Origin: Chamaecyparis obtusa
Lineage: Eukaryota; Streptophyta; Pinopsida; Cupressales; Cupressaceae
Length of the DNA: 64,000 bases
Direction of reading: 5' to 3'
Assembly: GCA_027943335.1 (NCBI GenBank)
Contig: BSBK01000525.1
Coordinates: forward strand, 62,001-126,000
The translations under genes were made by a program, and so were the position numbers. The notes beneath the pieces were generated by a model, which was given only the letters and a program-made list of their open reading frames with translations, did no database searches and was not told the origin of the DNA. Below, one piece after another: positions 1-11,202 of the stretch (positions are counted from its first letter, which is position 1; the number at the start of each line of letters is the position of its first letter).

Positions 1-983
1 AGAGGGAGTGTTAAGATTATGGCCTTGACGGCAAAATCAAATATACCAAACAATATAGTTATTTGTTAAAGAGCCTGATATCGATATATAAATAATGATA
101 TTAAATATGTAATTTATTTAATATCTATTGTTTATTTAATTTGATTTTAACACTGAATTAAATGTTTGGGCCCTTGAGTCAACTCTCTTGAATTATTTAT
201 TCAAGTTGGCCCTCTTGGCATTCTCCCTTGTCTCCTACATATAGGAAGATGATTCTTAGGAGGAGAGCACCCAAGACATAACGTGTCTCTTCTCCAAAGA
301 ATCACATAAAGGAGCAGGTTTTAGCAGTGGAAGAAACAGGTCAGCAGCAGAAATAGGACAGCCGCAAGTCCATCTAGGGCAGCAGCAAACTGACAACCGT
401 AAGTCCACCTAGGGCAGCAGCGAACTCTCTTAAGGCTGCAGTAAATACAGAAATTCATAGGACAGCATTAGATGCCATTTAACAGAAGTCAATTCGGACA
501 TTGTAGATAAAACGAAGTCCTCCATAGAAGGGCATCAACTTCGAATCTCAGTCTCAATTACAGTATACATAGAAGCGAATTCTGGAGCAGAATTTTGTAG
601 CAAATCTTAAAGCAGATCTCAGACTACTTCAAGACTAATTCATTCTAAAGGAGGGACTAATCTGAAGATCAATTCTGAGAACAATCCGGGTACTATCTTA
701 CCTTATTCTTAAATCATTTCCCTTTAACCTATGCTTAGTATTGAAAGATCTTTAGAAGCTGTTTATTCCTAGATAGAATCTGGAAAATATCAACAAAGCA
801 ATCAGTCTGAACATTAAAAATAATATTTAGGCCAAGTAATTGGTTTCTATCTACCACTCAGATTTCTTGACATTAACTTGATTAATATCTCTTAGTGGTT
901 TCAATCTTTTGATGGTCAGTAGATGACCCATAGGATCTCCCTATAATCGAGATCTTTAGCATCAAAATAATATAGATTGGATT
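1..983 (+). mobile_element. Probable 3' LTR edge of a copia-type element
   Basis: The first eight bases, AGAGGGAG, look like a polypurine tract and are followed directly by TGTTAAGATTATGG, the usual TG start of an LTR. Inside lie a TATA-like CTACATATAGGA near 235-246 and two copies of a short direct repeat (AAGTCCA-CTAGGGCAGCAGC) at about 367-420. No matching second LTR and no CA end with a target duplication could be found, so the right border is unknown. The stretch contains no gene. The call is an inference from the tract and LTR start alone. Confidence 0.35.
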
Positions 984-1506
984 CTTGAAAGCAAAGTTTG
1001 AGGACTCAGACTTGGACTCAACTCAGCAACCCAAAATTTTGGCTTGGACTTGGAAGTGGGAAAAAACCTATAACTACCCAAAAAAAAGAAATTAATGCAT
1101 TTGGAGAAGATAAAAACTTAATTTGACTATCAATTTGTCATAATTCGTCAAATGATCTTCAAGCTCTCTATATTTGAAATGTCATAGTTTCAAAGTTTCA
1201 AATGTATAACAGCGTCATTAATTTATAAATGCTTACGTATGATGATATGTCAAAATGAAAAGAACAACCAAATGCAATCTACATCTAACTCTTTCCCCTC
1301 CTAATGTAACTTTCTAAGTTGTCGGTTCGGGTTTGGGGATGGATTCGGGTTTGAGAATCCGGTTCGTGGATTTGTGAATTTTTTTTTTCCCATTATGATT
1401 CGTATGGGTTCGTGTGTGTGTATAATAGTATATATATATATGCATTATATATACAAAAAAATAAGAGAAATATACATAATTGTAAAACTAAATCATTTCA
1501 TATAAT

Positions 1507-2010
1507 GAATCTATGATGCTTGATCATTGATTAATGCCAAATGTCAAAGTCTTCATAACTAGGTCTTAGGTAGTCTTTGTTGGTGGTTGTTTTCAAGTCC
1601 CTAGGTCCGACAAATGAGGTTTGAGTGATTTTTCTTGTTGGGAAGTCCTGTCTGTTTGGGATTTGGGTGAGAGTTAAGCTAAGTCTATCATAGAGATGGG
1701 GTCAAAACCAAGTGAATTGTGATAAAACGAGTTAAAACCCTTTGAGAATCCTTTTTCCAGCTTCAGTTTGACCTTAGAAAGCCATGATGGATTGTGGGAG
1801 GTAACCCTGCTGAAGGCTTGCTGAATCCTGAAATTTGGCTAAGTCTAAAATTTTTCGAAAACCCCCAAAATCTAGAATTTGCATCTTAACTCCTATGAAG
1901 CTAGAACCTATCTCAAACATCCTGAAAGTATTTATACAAATATAACTTAAAGTATAAGTTTGATTAATTAAATCAAACTTAAACTTAAGTGCTATATTTG
2001 TATAAATCCT
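1507..2010 (+). repeat. Dispersed repeat R, copy 1, with foldback end
   Basis: About 500 bp closely match 45238-45740 in the same direction. The later part also matches 23307-23740 in reverse, inside the long LTR at 19729-23803. The right end (1931-2006) is a foldback: TTTATACAAATATAA pairs with TTATATTTGTATAAA almost at the other side. The same foldback occupies the same place in all three copies, so it belongs to the repeat and is not a separate MITE insertion. Two of the three copies lie inside hAT elements. The family was not recognised beyond its link to the long LTR. Confidence 0.7.
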
Positions 2011-2091
2011 CCTGCCCTTGAACTAGAAAAATGGGCCAGTTTAGGGTTAGATGAAAAAAAACAATTAAAAAATGGCATATTAAATGGTTCG

Positions 2092-2350
2092 GACCCACTT
2101 TATGCCTTCATAGGCCATGGGTCCTTGTGGATTCGCGTGGATCCGCACGGGATCCTCGAGGGTCCGCGTTAGATCCGGGCAGGGTCCGTGTTTGGACCTA
2201 TGGGTCCGTCTGGATCCGCGGGCCCACGGATTTGGACGGACACACATCCAAACATGGACCCTCCCGGAACCGGCGCCGACTGGTTCGCGAATCCAGACCC
2301 GGATCGGACCTGAACCCGATTCGTGGGTCCAAGGTCCGAATCCGGTAACA
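2092..2350. repeat. GC-rich GGTCCG/GGATCCGCG motif cluster
   Basis: A 260-bp GC-rich island in AT-rich DNA is built of degenerate GGGTCCG, GGATCCGCG and TTCGGACC words in both directions. It reads through in several frames because of composition, and the frames show no domain, so no protein is called. A 13-bp direct repeat, CCTTGAACTAGAA, flanks it at 2016-2028 and 2372-2384. The composition resembles the subterminal motif array at the edge of the hAT element near 62700. It is most likely the remains of a small nested non-autonomous DNA element. Confidence 0.4.
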
Positions 2351-2491
2351 TAAGTAACTTTATTTTTCAAGCCTTGAACTAGAAGGTTCTACAATCTCAA
2401 AATGATGATGGATTGTTTCTTCAAAAGTGTATTTGTTCTCCACATTTGCATCCAATTCTACTACTACTTATGTTGCTACTCTCTCCAATTC

Positions 2492-3990
2492 TTAAAGATC
2501 TTCATTAGTAAAGGGGACATGTTGTTTATTGACAGTCCATTCATTGTAAGGATTAATATCATCCAAGTCGATGGATTCATGTGAAATGACGTCCATCTTT
2601 CTTGTTAGAAGGCAAACATAGTACCAAATGAAGACCAGATTGTTGAGGCCCTTTTGGGTCAACGTGTTTCTCTTCTTTGGGTGGATGTCCTCAAATAAGT
2701 TTGAATTGCATTCACACCCAAAAGCACTGCATGGATGGGAAAAAATACAATGTCTTATCTTTTGAAGATTTGGTGTGCCAACATCATAATTCTCCTGCCA
2801 TAGATCTACAAAAAATACATTAAAAAATATAAGAATCAAGTTTCTAATTTTTTGCTTGTAGTGGTGAGCTTAAATTTTTACCTGGTTGTTTTTCTCTCCT
2901 TTGAATTGCTTGGGCTGAAGAAAAGAGTCTCCCCTTTGCAACCTTGTAGACCTTGAATAGATAGATTAAATATAGAAAATTAAGTATCATGTATGTAAAA
3001 TGGATGCTTTTAGAGCATCAACTTTGCCAAATTCATAAATAAGATATAGTAAATTACGAAATCTCATCTCCAACTCATCAAGAACCATGTCTCCCATCTG
3101 ACGATTTGGCACCATCTTATCTATGCATTTAATAACACGTACTATGACCTCATCAGCCTTAAATGTATCAGAGAAGTAGAATCTCGGGTTCAAGTAGTAG
3201 GCCAAGACATGTATCGGCTGATGGAGTTGGTTTGTCCATCTATGATCAACGATGAGCTAAATGGTTTTATATTTTTTTTTGTTTCCGCCATATTAATGAA
3301 ATATGGCCATTTTGGCCTTATCCATGGCCTCATAAAGGAAACCATTTTGCACACCCTCTCTATCCACCATATGTAGAACCCTGACCAAAGGCTCTTTTAC
3401 CTAAAAAGTTGTAAACATTTTAAATTATTACAAAATTAATCCCTAAAAAACCAACAAATAGATTATTTTGTATAAAGTTTATGTTTATATTTTTTACTTA
3501 CCCTGCTTAACTCCTCTCCATTGTATAAACATCTATAGACTTTGGTTCACCAATGTGTCATTAGATTCCACTAAAAAGTTGAGAGTCCTAATTTGTCCAT
3601 CTGTCCATTCATTTGATGAGATGCTGCAACCTACCATACTTTTTTTTGATCATCAATCACAAGCCATGTATTTTTTAGGGCTTCTTATAGCAATGACCCA
3701 CTCAAATCTTTAGTTGGAGTCTTAAAGCCCTTACCATCAACTATTGACGCATTCACCAAATCTTCCCAATTTTGGACTGTTCACCACATTGAAGGGTAAA
3801 TCATTATAGTACCATTTGCTGCTACCATCCTACTTTCATGGTGTTTTTCTTTATTCCAAGCAGTATCTTCAAGTGAAGGTTGCGCTCCTAGAACATTGCG
3901 TGGAAATACAAATTTAGTGACGATGAAGGAATGTGGCTAGAAGTAGAAAAAGAACCCTTGGGACTCTCACCAATAAATGAATGTGTATGA
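2492..3990 (-). pseudogene. hAT transposase remnant
   Basis: Several minus-strand frames together give the order of an hAT transposase. At 2492-2839 is the C-terminal dimerisation (hATC) region, recognised by TPNLQK, PCSAFGCE and KKRNTLTQKGLNNLVF; family members have CSASGCER-type sequence here. At 2987-3205 is the upstream AYYLNPRF block with a following DELEMRFRN helix. Traces of the N-terminal part occur near 3700-3860. Stops and frameshifts separate every block, so no functional enzyme can be made. It lies inside the 992-4885 element, with the expected inward arrangement. Confidence 0.75.
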
Positions 3991-4893
3991 CGAAAGCTTG
4001 GACTTGGGCCAACAAAGGAATTTGTAGGTGCAGAACTGGATACATTAGGACTCATCACTGTTGCTATTGCTTCCTTTATCTTTTGCTATTCTACTTTTCC
4101 ATCTCATATTCATTAGGTAGGGCATTCATCTCTCTAGAAATCTCTTCAAATGGCTTATCACATGTCTTTACATTTTGTCTGGGTATTTTATCAAGGTGGT
4201 ATTTTTATCTATTAATTCTACGTGTCATCCATTGATTGCATTAAGTATAAATGATGTGACTCTTGACAGCTCCCAGTATTACATACTTCAATGCAGGAAC
4301 TTTCTACCACTTGTTTGTGATGAATTTGAAGTTGACACTACTGTTTTGACATGAAAAAAATTCAGTAGGGTTTTGTAAATTTTCAGCAACAAGAAAAATA
4401 ATAAGCATTTAAAAAAAATAGAATCCAAAAAAAAGCTAAGTATGTTAGGAAATAGGGGATAAAGGGAAATGAATTTTTTTTTGACAACATTTACCATAGT
4501 TTTTCAAGTTTTTTTGATTTTCAAATCAAGAAAACAATAAAAAAAGAAAATAAAAATTAATTACTTGTGAGTATTTAGATCCCAAATGCTTGTCTTCTCC
4601 TCTCCTTCCCTTGCTATGTTGCTGTTTAGCTCCATGAAATGGACGAGGTTGATGTAAAAATGATAAAAAAAATAAATTTTTTTGTTTTATGAGTGTTGGG
4701 CATTGCTATAGGTGGGCTTGAGAGTCAAGCCTAGGATTTGCTAGTTCTAGCTTCAGAATCACCAGAGTACTTGGCTGGACTTGCCAAGACTTGGCTTGTA
4801 AGTCCTGGTCGACTCGACTTGACTGACCTCAAGACTCATGAGCTGGCTGAGTCTTGCCAAGTACTTGCCAAGTCCTCAAACCTTGCTTGAAAG

Positions 4894-6006
4894 AGCTTGT
4901 ATGGTAAAATGAAAGAGCTTGTATGGTAAAATGAAAGAGCTTGTCATTCTGAATTCTGTGAAAGATGTTTGGATGATTATTATTCTTAACTGACAACTAA
5001 TAAATACTTTTGGATATAACAAGGGCAAGACATTTATTCTTTTTTTCTTGGGGAGGGGGGGAGGATGGGCAGACATTGAAATTGCTTTGCCATCAACTAT
5101 TATTCTCTTGTTTGTCTTGTTTTCTGGGATTGTCTTACTACTCCCTTCAAATCCATGATTATGTTCTTTGTCTTTTAGCTATTTTTAAAATTCTTATGTA
5201 TTTAAATTTGTGTTCATGTTGCTATGTAGCCTCGCAGAATACAAAAGCTGAACGTTTTTGGTTACCTTATGTTTAAATATTAGAAGACATGGATGCATGC
5301 CCCATTATCCCTCCCAATTAGTGGTTTTGAAAGTGAATTAGTATTTTTGCATTATGAAGTGTTGGACATCTTCTGTTTTAGTTATCGACAAATTGGTAGT
5401 CCATCCATAAATGCTGACCTCCAAAGTTTTGACAGCTATTTTACAATAGTATTTGTATCATGTGTATGTTGCAGGCAGAGATTGCTGCAAGTGTAAGTTT
5501 TGAATAGAAAGCAAGGCAGAATATGTCTCATAACGATAAAACTGGAGGTTTTGTTCAGATTGGTATAGATCATTTTTGGAGCATTGCCTACCTAGGCAGA
5601 TTTAGGTTTTCTTGCTGAAAGCTGCTGATTTGTCTTTTTTTTAGAATTTAGATTTTGTTTACCAAACCAATAAATTTTATTTATTTGTTGTTTGTTCTTA
5701 TAAATTGGCTAAGAATCTCATATATTGTATTTAATATGTATGTTTTTGCACAAGAGGACAGCCATTCTACAAAATCTAGAGCTTTAAAGTAATGTTTTGG
5801 AAGAAGCATTGTGGAAGAAGATTAATTTGCACATTTCCCATAGCATTCCACTAGAATTATGCATCACATGTTTTTGTCCTTTTGATAGTTTTCTCTGGAT
5901 TTTCAGAGTAGTGTTGTCTAAGAAATAATATGCTTGTATGCTCCTTGTAGGCATATTTCTGAGTGAATGTTTTTTCATTAATCGCTCGATTGTGGCTTTG
6001 ATGCAG
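4894..6006 (+). other. DCP1: DCP1 intron sequence, no gene seen
   Basis: Low-complexity AT-rich DNA between the hAT element and the DCP1 exon at 6007. Short open frames here match nothing and have no exon borders that fit DCP1. A possible micro-exon at 5475-5490 has splice-like edges but was not accepted. The exon upstream of 6007, which should encode the middle of the EVH1 domain, was not found here, so that intron probably starts outside the window. Confidence 0.5.
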
Positions 6007-6066
6007 CAGGATTTTGAACGCTTTTTCCAAAGTTCCTCCAAAACCGAAAGTATTCACAAATCAAAG
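6007..6066 (+). CDS. DCP1: DCP1 decapping subunit, exon encoding end of EVH1 domain (partial gene)
   Basis: This 60-bp exon lies between a TTGATGCAG acceptor and a GTAAGTA donor. Read with one leading base it encodes RILNAFSKVPPKPKVF and a few more residues. This is the last helix of the EVH1 domain of plant DCP1, where the Arabidopsis protein has a very similar RILSAYSKV-KPK segment. It leaves two bases (AG) that combine with the first base of the exon at 30120 to make a serine codon, as expected. DCP1 activates the catalytic subunit DCP2 in cytoplasmic P-bodies and so promotes 5' decapping of mRNA. A longer open frame in another phase is a shadow and is not used here. Confidence 0.85.
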
Positions 6067-6301
6067 GTAAGTACCTCAATCTGGAGAATTACATATAGAT
6101 ACTTGTCAGCTGAGCTGTCTTCTGAAGGGAACAATAAAATTGACTAATAGGTGAATAAACCACTTATGAATTTTGCTTCTTTTTATTTGGAATTTAATCA
6201 CTACAGCTGTATGTTTTTCCTTGTCAATTAATGTATTTTAAAAGTAAAAATACAATTATGTGCAAATTTATATTAATAGTAGCATAATGTGACCTTTTCA
6301 G

Positions 6302-6379
6302 ACTTAGAAGAGACTCCTGAGTATGGAAAGTCCTATGAAACACTCGTTATGAAGCCATTGCCAGAACTATCTCAGATAG
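6302..6379 (+). CDS. Putative exon of an unidentified gene
   Basis: This block lies between a CCTTTTCAG acceptor and a GTATGG donor. With two leading bases it reads without stops, including EETPEYGKSYETLVMKPL and PELSQ, and has the codon texture of real protein. One trailing base (G) joins the CA at 6504 to make an alanine codon, so it splices cleanly to the next block. The protein was not recognised. It lies in the 24-kb DCP1 intron on the same strand but does not fit the DCP1 protein or its splice phases. It could be a nested gene or a captured fragment. Confidence 0.5.
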
Positions 6380-6503
6380 GTATGGTTTTCATTAAAAAAG
6401 AAAGCATCCCAGTAAGAGGTAGCTCATTGGTTAGGGATCCAGCCATATCCAATCATTGCAAAAATAATAATTAAGTTTTGCAAAACAAATGGCCATTTCA
6501 GAG

Positions 6504-6565
6504 CATCAGAATTGGACCCCTTTCTGCAGAATCTTCAAGATGTAGCTCTATCAATAGCAAACCAG
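6504..6565 (+). CDS. Putative exon of an unidentified gene, second block
   Basis: Using the AG at 6502-6503 as acceptor and GTACTA as donor, this 62-bp block continues the preceding one with SELDPFLQNLQDVALSIANQ, which looks like an amphipathic helix. It ends in phase 0. The exon-like block at 18960 starts in phase 0 and so could follow it, as could the block at 29568. No family was recognised. A weakly similar, more decayed stretch about 120 bp downstream (around 6660-6760) suggests an old local duplication. Confidence 0.5.
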
Positions 6566-7700
6566 GTACTAAACACCTTGGAGTATCCAGACCCATATGC
6601 AACCCCAATCCAACAAAAAGATGATTAAGATATGTAAAATGATTAGTTGTTGGAGAATCTGCAAGTTGGACCCTTTACTTACTGCCTTTCTTCATTGTCT
6701 TAAATATATGATGCTGTCCAGGGCCAAAACAAAGCAATCTTGGAGTGTCTTACTTGGTATCTATTGTGAGGTTTTCACACCATCGCCCCAAAGAATTTGG
6801 AGACCCCCCAATTTTTTGAGCAGGCCTTGACATTTTTCCTAGATCCGGGTATTTGGGTGCCTTAGCGAATTTTGGGCGATCTAGAGGTTTTGAAATGAAA
6901 ATTTTACACCTTTGATGTTTTTGAAGTGCCTAGGAGGGTATTGCTTGTTTTCACCTTGCGCAGAACGTTGGTTTTCCTAAATAGTTGATTTTGTCTCCAG
7001 GCCAAGTAAAATTCGATGAGAACATTTTATTTTGATATCTGGTAGTGCAAAATTGCAAATTTTGGACTTAGATGAAATTTTGAAAATTGGCGTAATTGAA
7101 TAACTTGAACATTTTCGAAATATAATTGTGAATTTGGATATTTTTGGGAAAATCTTGTAAATTTTTGGTGGTGAAAATGGAAATTAAATGAAAATTTAAT
7201 TGCAAAATATGAAAAAATTAATTGCCAAATGGAAATTAAATTGAATAATGATTTTTGAATTGCAAAATATTTAAAAAATTAAATTGCCAAGGGGGGAGAT
7301 TTTCGAAATTTTAATGAGAAATAAATAAATGAAAATTTGAAATTGTTTGAATTGTGTTTGGCTTGCAAATTTTGATTTTTTGGTGAGGTTGTGATTAAAT
7401 GCATTAAAATTAATTTTCTTGGGGAAATCTCAAAATTACAACTGGCAACCCCATCTAATTTTCGAAATTTGCTTGCCTTGGGCCAAATAAATTAAATTTT
7501 TTCACCCCCAAGATAGCCCTAGCTCTATCCCATCCCTCTTGCGATTTTTTTCATTAATTAATTGACAATTTTGATTTAAAATTTAATATCCCTAGGGATT
7601 TGCACTTTTTTTTCATTTAATTCATGTTTTGAAATGACAATTTTAATTTATTTTTTCCTCCTAGAAAGTCGGCCTTGCTTTTTTTGGAGGCAAAATTTGA

Positions 7701-7708
7701 TATATAAA
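7701..7708 (+). promoter_or_regulatory. TATA box of the long LTR
   Basis: TATATAAAGG lies about 0.94 kb after the LTR start. The inverted sister LTR has a TATATAAGG at the matching point before the same GCGAA-rich leader. This fits the U3/R boundary of an LTR promoter. Confidence 0.5.
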
Positions 7709-7779
7709 GGGGCTCTCCCACACCTCATTTCATCATTCACTTCTCTCCTTTTGTCTTGGCAACGAAAATCAAGAAGAGT

Positions 7780-8450
7780 AGCAGACCTGCGAATTTGGGG
7801 CAAGGAGAGGTAGCAAAAATCTTCTTGGCTGGAGTTGCGAAATTTGTTGGTAAAGGCTGCTAAATCATCAAGCAGCAGGGCTTGCCATTTATCCAAAGGC
7901 TAGGGAGTTAGAGGAGGGCAGACTAGCGAAAAAATCAAGGCAGAGCCAGCGAAAATCTAGGCAAGCCTGCTATTTTGGAGGCTGCCAATGCGAAATTCAG
8001 GGCTGCCAATGCCAATATAAGGAGAAGACTTGCGAAATTCTGGGCAGATTTGTGAATATCTGAAGGTGGAGGGCTGCCAAGGTGGACTGCGAAATTTTTT
8101 GAGAAGGCAGCCAATGTGGTGAGAGGGGACTGCTGTTTGGAGCAGAATTGCGAAATCATAAGAGGAGGTTGCGAAATTAATCAAGCAGCACTTATTGTAT
8201 TAACATTAGAGGGCAGATTGCTATTTTGGAGGGCTGCAAATCTAGAAAGTGTTGTGAAATTATCAAAGGGACTGCAGGTTTTGGTGTCTTCTTCTTTGGT
8301 GGAGTTGAGAGCTTGTTTGGTGTAGAAGAGGAGCTTCAAGTTTGTTGGTGAAGGCTGGTTAGTAAGGCATAATTCTTCCTTGTTCTTACTTGGTTCTTTC
8401 TCCATTTCTTGCTTGCATTTTTCATCCACCACTTCATCATTTCATCTAGG
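7780..8450 (+). repeat. GCGAAATT/GGCTGCCAA-rich leader region
   Basis: The words TGCGAAATT, GGCAGA and GGCTGCCAA recur many times downstream of the TATA box. The reverse complement of 21540-21750, at the same place in the sister LTR, has the same words. This looks like untranslated leader sequence of the LTR transcript that has expanded by slippage. No gene is seen in it. Confidence 0.45.
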
Positions 8451-8457
8451 GCTTGAA

Positions 8458-8735
8458 GTTGGGAGATATAAGTGTAGTTTTCATTTATAGGATTTGAAGA
8501 AAGGAGATATAAGTGGTAGTCCCACCCTTAGGAATGAAGCGGAGAGAAAAGTGTAGTCCATCCCTAAGTATTCGAAGAGGTAAAAATAAGTGGTAGTTTC
8601 ATCCCTAGGTTTGGAGAGGCAGAGATAAGTGTAGTGTGATAGGAATTGAAGAGGCAGAAATAAGTGGTAGTTCCATCCCTAGAATTGGAGGGACAAAGAT
8701 AAGTGTAGTTCCATCTCACTATAGAAAGAAGAGGC
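8458..8735 (+). repeat. Degenerate tandem repeat, unit about 40-45 bp
   Basis: Roughly six to seven diverged units share AAGTGGTAGTTCCATCCCTAG followed by TTGGAGAGGCAGAGAT-like sequence. Units alternate between AAGTGGTAG and AAGTGTAG starts. The array ends just before the ATG at 8752 of the decayed open frame, which places it in the 5' leader of that frame. Confidence 0.6.
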
Positions 8736-8751
8736 GGAAATAAAGGTTAGG

Positions 8752-9215
8752 ATGGCGGATGCTAGTGCAAGCAAGAACCCAAGGGGAATGTATACCAAGA
8801 AAAACAAGGAAGACATGATGCTTAAGACCTCCTTTTCAAAATTGAAGCGAGTGGGTGACATCAACATTGGCACGGTGGACATGGTACAGTTGAGAATTGG
8901 TTGCAGAAAGGCAAGAAAGGAGTTACCAAGTCGTCAAGGCTCACTAGGTCAGATTTCAAACCAAAGTATGGCGACCTTTTTCTGCTTCTCAATCGAGTCA
9001 TGGGCTCCGCTCAAGGTACACAGTTTGATCCTTGGATGTATTATTTTATTGAAGGAATTGAGAATGGAAAAGAAAGTATGATTGGGCTAGGATCATTAGT
9101 GAGAATTTAGAGTTGCAACTTAGGATAGTGCAAAATCAGAAGCAATTCTACACGAGGTCCTACCTCTTCTATTTGATTGCAAGGCTATTGGTGATGCTTT
9201 GCTAGTCGAACCAAA
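8752..9215 (+). pseudogene. Decayed open frame carried within the long LTR
   Basis: The frame opens at an ATG with MADASASKNPRGMYTKKNK, then shifts frame near 8890 and again near 9085. The pieces read in order as ENWLQKGKKGVTKSS, a QFDPWMYYFIEGIENGK block, and ARIISENLELQLR followed by FYTRSYLFYLIARL. The spacing and codon texture indicate a once-intact protein of at least 150 residues. The family was not recognised; the impression is of a protein carried by plant retroelements. In the sister LTR the corresponding stretch is mostly deleted. A charged tail (about 9499-9717, rich in K, E and R) may belong to it. Confidence 0.45.
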
Positions 9216-10189
9216 TCCAGATTTGGGGAGATGCACTGCACCACTATGGTTGAGGTAGATGCTTATGCCAAGGGGCGAAGTTGTGGCAGTCCGAACAGTT
9301 GAAGACATTCAGGGGTTAGTCGAAGAGGAAAACATTAGCAAGGAAGCAGAGGTTTCATTGCAAATTGGAAGAGATTTGAAGATATTTGAGGCTAGGCAAG
9401 GCTTGGCTATTCATGCAAGCTAGTTTGGTTAGATTTGAGAGGGAGGTATGGCCAAGGCAGGTGCCCCCAGAACCCAAGACTATTGAAGCATAGGGGGGGT
9501 GCATGCAATCCAAATTCGAGTAGGAAGGAAGGTTAAGGAAGGCAAGGATAATGAAGGAGGAAAGCAAGACGAAAGGTTGAAGGGGGTCAAGTTCGATTTC
9601 AAGGTGGTGGCCAAGAGCAAGGCTCTCAAATTGCAAGAAGGTTCACATCTAGGCAAGCCACCGAGGCCAAGGCAAGATTACCCCAAGTGCATAGAGACCT
9701 CACCCTTTCAAGGTTAGGACATCAGGTACAGGCAAGTTCAAGTGGTGATGAGAAAGTTTCTAAGGACGAGCTCAAGCATCCAAGGCTTCACCTCATCTCA
9801 AGGATTAAATAAATTTATAAGATAAGGTTGATGAGGTGGCAATTTCATGTGCATGCAATCAAATCATGCCACGTGTCCTATGTTCTCATTGGTTGATAGA
9901 TTATTGTAATTTTCTCATTGGCCCACAAAGTTGGTGCCCTCATGTAATTGGTTGAAAGATGGTAACCCTAATTAGGGTTTGTAAGGTTTAATCTTGGCCA
10001 TTGATTTTGCTCCTTAATCTTGGCCACTCGTAATTTTGAGCCTCTATATAAGGCCATTTTGTTCTCATTTGTAAGAGAGTTATGTTGGAGAATTGTTGCC
10101 AAAATACTATCAAAATTGTTCTCTATTCATTGTTCTGGCTTGCATGGTGGATATACATGATCATTTTGGTGTATTTGCATGGTTCTTTA

Positions 10190-10710
10190 TGTTAAGGAAT
10201 TATAAATCAGGAGATAAGATATATATAAACTGAAGTATGCAGTAGAATACAATTGCCTTGGTTATTGATTTATTCTACAAAATACAATAACTATATATAT
10301 TGAATCAAGAGGATGTCAATATGAATAGTCATGACTTATCATATACGATAAGCCATGACTGTTCGTATTTAATGAATTCAATTAACATATGATTATTGCT
10401 TTGATCCTAGCGTAATTACAATACATATCAAACGGTGGCAATAGCGATTAGATATGGCAGTCACGATACTACCGTGACTGTCATATACGAACAGTCGTGA
10501 CTGCTCGTATATGGTAGTCACGATACATATGCGTGACTCTTTTATTATGTGCCCAGTCACGATACATACGCGACTTCTCAACCGTTAATAATGTTCGACT
10601 TAAACAGTTGAGTCAATAGCATCGTTACATATTAGTTATTTTATATATATATATATATATATCATGACCGTTCCATCAATTATTAAACTCGAACACACAA
10701 TAATTTAACA
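10190..10710 (-). repeat. Copia 3' LTR with internal palindromes
   Basis: The LTR begins and ends TGTTA/TAACA. It carries a hairpin at 10328-10359 (GTCATGACTTATC against GATAAGCCATGAC) and a 32-bp near-perfect palindrome at 10482-10513, with arms CATATACGAACAGTC and GACTGCTCGTATATG. Several CAGTCACGATAC words follow. An (AT)n run lies at about 10640-10662. All of these are kept in the other LTR. Confidence 0.9.
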
Positions 10711-10724
10711 CTCCCTCTTGAGAG
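10711..10724 (-). other. Polypurine tract of the copia element
   Basis: Read on the minus strand, CTCTCAAGAGGGAG directly precedes the TGTTAAATT start of the 3' LTR. This is the expected place for the plus-strand primer of reverse transcription. Confidence 0.75.
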
Positions 10725-10818
10725 AGAGTTTAATAGAATTTGTAGAACATTTCATATCATGATATTTGGCCCAATTCAGGACACTTACAGAAAGTTGATC
10801 ATGATGAGTTATTACACA

Positions 10819-11090
10819 GCAATAATGTAAATATTAAGATGTCTGGTCCTATCCGGGACAAACCCTTTTCGGGAGTCGATCCTAACAACTTTATTACCCA
10901 ACAAGTAATAACATAAGCAATAATGTAAATGTTGAGATGTTTGGTCCTATCCGGGACAAACCCTTTTCGGGAGTCGATCCTAACAACTTTATTACCCAAC
11001 AAGTAATAACATAAGCAATAAGATGTCCAGTCCTATCCGGGACAAACCCTTACGGGAGTCGATCTTGAAGCCTAGTTACTATAGTCAAGA
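10819..11090 (-). repeat. Three 98-bp tandem copies in the copia 3' untranslated region
   Basis: Units start at about 10819, 10917 and 11015. All contain GGTCCTATCCGGGACAAACC followed by CGGGAGTCGATC, with the first two nearly identical and the third shortened. They lie between the RNase H end and the polypurine tract, so they are part of the transcript but not of the coding frame. Confidence 0.85.
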
Positions 11091-11202
11091 TCGTCACCTT
11101 GACATAGTAACCTATATACACAGAAGATCGTCATCTTCACAATTTTGAAATATTTCAATATTTTATTCATGAATAAACAATGTACATTAATAATTACATT
11201 CA

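Larger units (their letters stand above)
992..4885 (-). mobile_element. hAT DNA transposon with decayed transposase
   Basis: The element is bounded by an exact 8-bp target duplication CTTGAAAG at 984-991 and 4886-4893, the length typical of hAT transposons. The ends are inverted: CAAAGTTTGAGGACT on the left and, reading inward from the right, CAAGGTTTGAGGACT, matching at 14 of 15 positions. Both ends continue into degenerate repeats of the type ACTTGG/CCAAGT, as hAT subterminal binding arrays do. A broken transposase lies on the minus strand at 2492 to about 3990. A dispersed repeat (1507-2010) and a GC-rich motif cluster (2092-2350) sit inside and are probably later insertions. Confidence 0.85.

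Noticed and set aside
2080..2370. Several overlapping open frames on both strands in a GC-rich island
   Set aside because: They arise from repeated GGTCCG/GGATCC words. All frames are open for the same compositional reason and none shows a domain.
2016..2384. 13-bp direct repeats CCTTGAACTAGAA as a target duplication
   Set aside because: They flank a GC-rich cluster, but no inverted ends or tail were found, so the element type cannot be named; only noted in the repeat entry.
5475..5490. Possible micro-exon reading AEIAA before 6302
   Set aside because: It has acceptor and donor-like edges and fits in phase, but 16 bp is too short to support and it lies upstream of the DCP1 exon at 6007.
5938..6147. 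Open frame reading QDFERFFQSSSKTESIHKSK across 6007-6066
   Set aside because: The +1 frame of the same exon matches DCP1 and splices in phase to the exon at 30120, so this frame is a shadow.
10640..10662. (AT)n runs in the copia LTRs and at 39375 as regulatory sites
   Set aside because: Simple microsatellites; their length differs between the two LTRs and nothing ties them to function.
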